Source: Rhipicephalus microplus
Lineage: Eukaryota > Arthropoda > Arachnida > Ixodida > Ixodidae
Reading direction: 5' to 3'
Length of the DNA: 64,000 bases
NCBI RefSeq assembly: GCF_043290135.1
Contig: NC_134701.1
Coordinates: 96,366,202 to 96,430,201, forward strand
Of this stretch, positions 63,788-64,000 are shown piece by piece. A program made the position numbers and the translations under genes. The first letter of the stretch is position 1. The number at the start of each line of letters is the position of its first letter. The notes under the pieces were generated by a model. It worked only from the letters and a program-made list of their open reading frames with translations. It did not search any database and was not told the DNA's origin.

Positions 63788-64000
63788 AAGGATACATTAT
63801 CCATGACAGCCGCTTCAAATGTGCATGCATAGAGGGATCCATCCCTCAGAAAGAGGCAATACAACAAGATAACACCAAAACCATGCAAAATAGCTTGCAT
63901 GCACGACTTGGCCTGGGGACGACATGTGCCGATACTGAGCAGGACTGGGAAGAAATTCGGCTAGCGAAATCTACACCAGGCCAGTGGCAAAGGTTTGCTC
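63788..64000 (+). CDS. Open frame running off the window end
   Basis: No stop from 63788 to 64000 in the frame GYIIHDSRFKCACIEGSIPQ, KEAIQQDNTKTMQNSLHARL, GLGTTCADTEQDWEEIRLAK, STPGQWQRFA. A possible acceptor (GGATCCATCCCTCAG) ends at 63849 and would start an exon at the codon AAA for Lys. The residue mix looks protein-like, with charged and Trp residues, but I do not recognise a family. It may be an exon or the start of another mobile element. Confidence 0.3.

Overview
This window looks like arthropod nuclear DNA, most likely from a hard tick. The tick call rests on remembered family resemblance: a tRNA-headed SINE with the long 'ggggtttaacgtcc' body, several LINE families with an RNase H domain, and Gypsy elements typical of tick assemblies. 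No database search was possible. There is no sign of bacterial or organellar organisation. Phase-0 exons with GT/AG borders, dinucleotide and trinucleotide microsatellites and A-rich or (ATC)n retrotransposon tails all point to a large, repeat-rich eukaryotic genome.

Region 1 (0-28.6 kb) is almost wholly retrotransposon. A decayed LINE on + (about 3.2-7.88 kb) carries a SINE and abuts a 5'-truncated LINE on - (7.88-9.91 kb). Next comes an RNase H-bearing LINE on + (9.92-15.32 kb) whose endonuclease is split by an RNase H LINE 3' end on - (11.23-12.39 kb). Its last stop is followed about 30 bp later by the ORF2 start of a second LINE of the same type. That second LINE (15.35-28.55 kb) is cut open three times by LTR retrotransposons: a 5.5 kb Gypsy on - (15661-21152), a 2.3 kb pol-less LTR element on + with a GGGT target duplication (21289-23592), and a damaged Gypsy on + (25094 to about 27.04 kb). 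The LINE reading frame can be picked up again after each insertion.

Region 2 (28.6-36 kb) is non-coding, with large microsatellites, a satellite-like tandem repeat, SINE pieces, a small MITE, a 72-nt near-perfect palindrome and the GIY-YIG end of a Penelope-like element.

Region 3 (36.1-53 kb) holds the one convincing host gene. It is a leucine-rich-repeat gene on + with at least three phase-0 exons (36105-36492, 44639-44935, 46615-46992), one possible cassette exon (38085-38144) and a possible terminal exon at 52076. Its first large intron contains an LTR with an unusually long tRNA-Leu-like primer binding site, and next to it a Gypsy element (38548-41888, TATG target duplication) that has lost both its reverse-transcriptase palm and its integrase core. 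The intron also carries a small unrecognised spliced ORF on -. Later introns hold MITEs and truncated LINEs.

Region 4 (53.3-63 kb) has the two best-preserved LINEs. One is a full-length RNase H LINE (53303-59160) with a 12-14 bp target duplication and only four visible ORF lesions. The other is a CR1-type LINE (about 59.17-62.94 kb) with an intact 952-codon ORF2, a 3' hairpin and a (CTGACT)n tail. The last kilobase is mostly non-coding and ends in an open frame that runs off the window.

I found no new cellular system. The most informative content is the order of nested insertions, the LRR gene and the possible unknown spliced ORF in its intron.
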